Below are positions 5,263 to 6,009 of a DNA stretch of 6,009 bases, one piece after another. The DNA lies in assembly GCA_030635025.1 (NCBI GenBank), contig DAOVZQ010000177.1, positions 1 through 6,009 on the forward strand, given 5' to 3'. Below the pieces are notes generated by a model that worked only from the letters and a program-made list of their open reading frames with translations, had not been told where the DNA came from and made no database searches. This stretch comes from a bacterium. Its GTDB lineage: Bacteria > Krumholzibacteriota > Krumholzibacteriia > LZORAL124-64-63. Position numbers and translations under genes: made by a program. The stretch's first letter is position 1, and every line of letters begins with the position of its first letter.

Positions 5263-6009
5263 ATGTCCGTCCTGCAATTCAACGATATCCGACGCGCCTA
5301 CAAGCGGAACGAAAACGTGCTCGACGGGGTCACCTTCGGCGTCGACGAGGGCGAGGTCGTCGGATTGCTGGGCCGCAACGGCGCCGGCAAGACCACACTG
5401 ATCCGCATCGCCATGGGCATGCTCGAGCCTCAGCACGGCGAGGTGTCCGTCTTCGGCATGAGCCCGACACGCGACCCCATCGACATCAAGCGACGCATCG
5501 GCTATGTGAGCGAGGAGCAGACCCTGCCCGGTTTCATGACCATCGGCGACATCATCCGGCTGCACCGAGGCCTCTTCCCCGAGTGGGACGACCTCATGGC
5601 CGAGGGCCTCTGCGATCGCTACAAGCTGAGCTGGAACAAAAAGATCAACACACTGAGCAAGGGCCAGGCGCGGCAGGTGGCGCTCATGTGCGCGGTATCG
5701 CACAAGCCCGAACTGCTCCTCCTCGACGAACCGGCCGGCGGGCTAGATCCCGCGGCGCGGCGCGACTTCCTCGAAACATCGATCCAGCTGCTGAACGACG
5801 CCGGCTCGACGATCCTCTTCTCGTCACATCACATGAGCGACGTGGAACGCATGGCCGGCCGCGTGGTCATGCTTCACGACGGAAAGGTGTTGATCGACGA
5901 CTCGCTCGACGAACTCCAGGAGAACTTCTCGGTGGCCATCCTGCCCCACGCCGAGGGGCGGTCGAGGGAGTTGCAACTGATGCCCGATTGTCTTGGAGTA
6001 CGTGATCGC
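5263..6009 (+). CDS. ABC transporter ATP-binding protein, 3' end outside the window
   Basis: The start ATG 5263 follows the GntR stop by one base. Its RBS, AGGAG (5251-5255), lies inside the last codons of that gene, so translation is probably coupled. The 249 residues visible contain the full nucleotide-binding core: Walker A GRNGAGKT (37-44), the Q-loop region GYVSEEQTLP (80-89), signature LSKGQ (131-135), Walker B LLLLDE (151-156), D-loop GGLD (159-162) and switch His189 in SSHHMSDVER. The usual Q-loop glutamine position after GYxx is Glu84, with Gln86 two residues on; as I recall this is common in YtrB/EcsA-like exporter ATPases. The frame is open at the right edge, into a short C-terminal extension. 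An ABC-2-type permease gene is expected downstream. It would couple ATP hydrolysis to export across the inner membrane; the substrate is unknown. Confidence 0.95.
   Translation, partial: MSVLQFNDIRRAYKRNENVLDGVTFGVDEGEVVGLLGRNGAGKTTLIRIAMGMLEPQHGEVSVFGMSPTRDPIDIKRRIGYVSEEQTLPGFMTIGDIIRLHRGLFPEWDDLMAEGLCDRYKLSWNKKINTLSKGQARQVALMCAVSHKPELLLLDEPAGGLDPAARRDFLETSIQLLNDAGSTILFSSHHMSDVERMAGRVVMLHDGKVLIDDSLDELQENFSVAILPHAEGRSRELQLMPDCLGVRDR

Noticed and set aside
4936..5703. A 255-codon minus-strand open frame across the GntR and ABC genes
   Set aside because: It is the antisense of two clearly recognisable genes with full motifs, and its translation shows no domain; GC-rich codon bias keeps the opposite frame open.

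Overview
The window reads as a piece of a G+C-rich, Gram-negative bacterial chromosome. It encodes a lipoprotein with a SPase II signal and a large exported beta-propeller protein that ends in a FlgD-type Ig-like tail. It also carries the relic of a second protein with the same kind of tail. Exported proteins with a PNPFNP...W.G.DD.G...SGVY tail are typical of the FCB superphylum and neighbouring candidate phyla (Eisenbacteria, Krumholzibacteriota and Latescibacterota are the kind of lineage I have in mind). That placement is inference from gene style; no marker gene is present.

Layout, left to right. (1) 1-1292, minus strand: the first 430 codons of a lipoprotein built from carboxypeptidase-regulatory-like beta-sandwich repeats. 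It runs off the left edge and has its own RBS and a candidate promoter. (2) 1293-1561: an A+T-richer non-coding leader. (3) 1562-1808: a GC-rich strip holding a perfect short hairpin, a plus-strand remnant of a FlgD-like C-terminal domain broken by an in-frame TAA, a very strong UUCG-capped terminator-like hairpin and an adjoining perfect 14-base palindrome. (4) 1809-4067, minus: a 752-residue secreted protein with fourteen LVIVD-type repeats, best read as two seven-bladed propellers, plus the FlgD-like tail. (5) 4218-4679, minus: a small membrane-anchored NTF2-like (DUF4440/SnoaL-type) protein. (6) 4680-4874: a divergent control region with a TTGACA box and a three-copy ACTGTATT operator candidate. 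(7) 4875-5261 and 5263-6009, plus: a YtrA-type GntR regulator followed after one base by an ABC transporter ATPase that runs off the right edge.

The GntR-ABC pair looks like a self-regulated transporter operon: the repressor would bind the ACTGTATT sites in its own promoter and release on some signal, and a permease gene is expected just beyond the right edge. The three minus-strand genes all appear to act in the envelope or outside the cell, but nothing in the sequence ties them into one pathway. No mobile element, CRISPR array, tRNA or rRNA was seen. The least ordinary items are the broken FlgD-like remnant at a composition boundary, the 2 x 7 repeat count of the propeller protein, and the direct-plus-inverted operator array.
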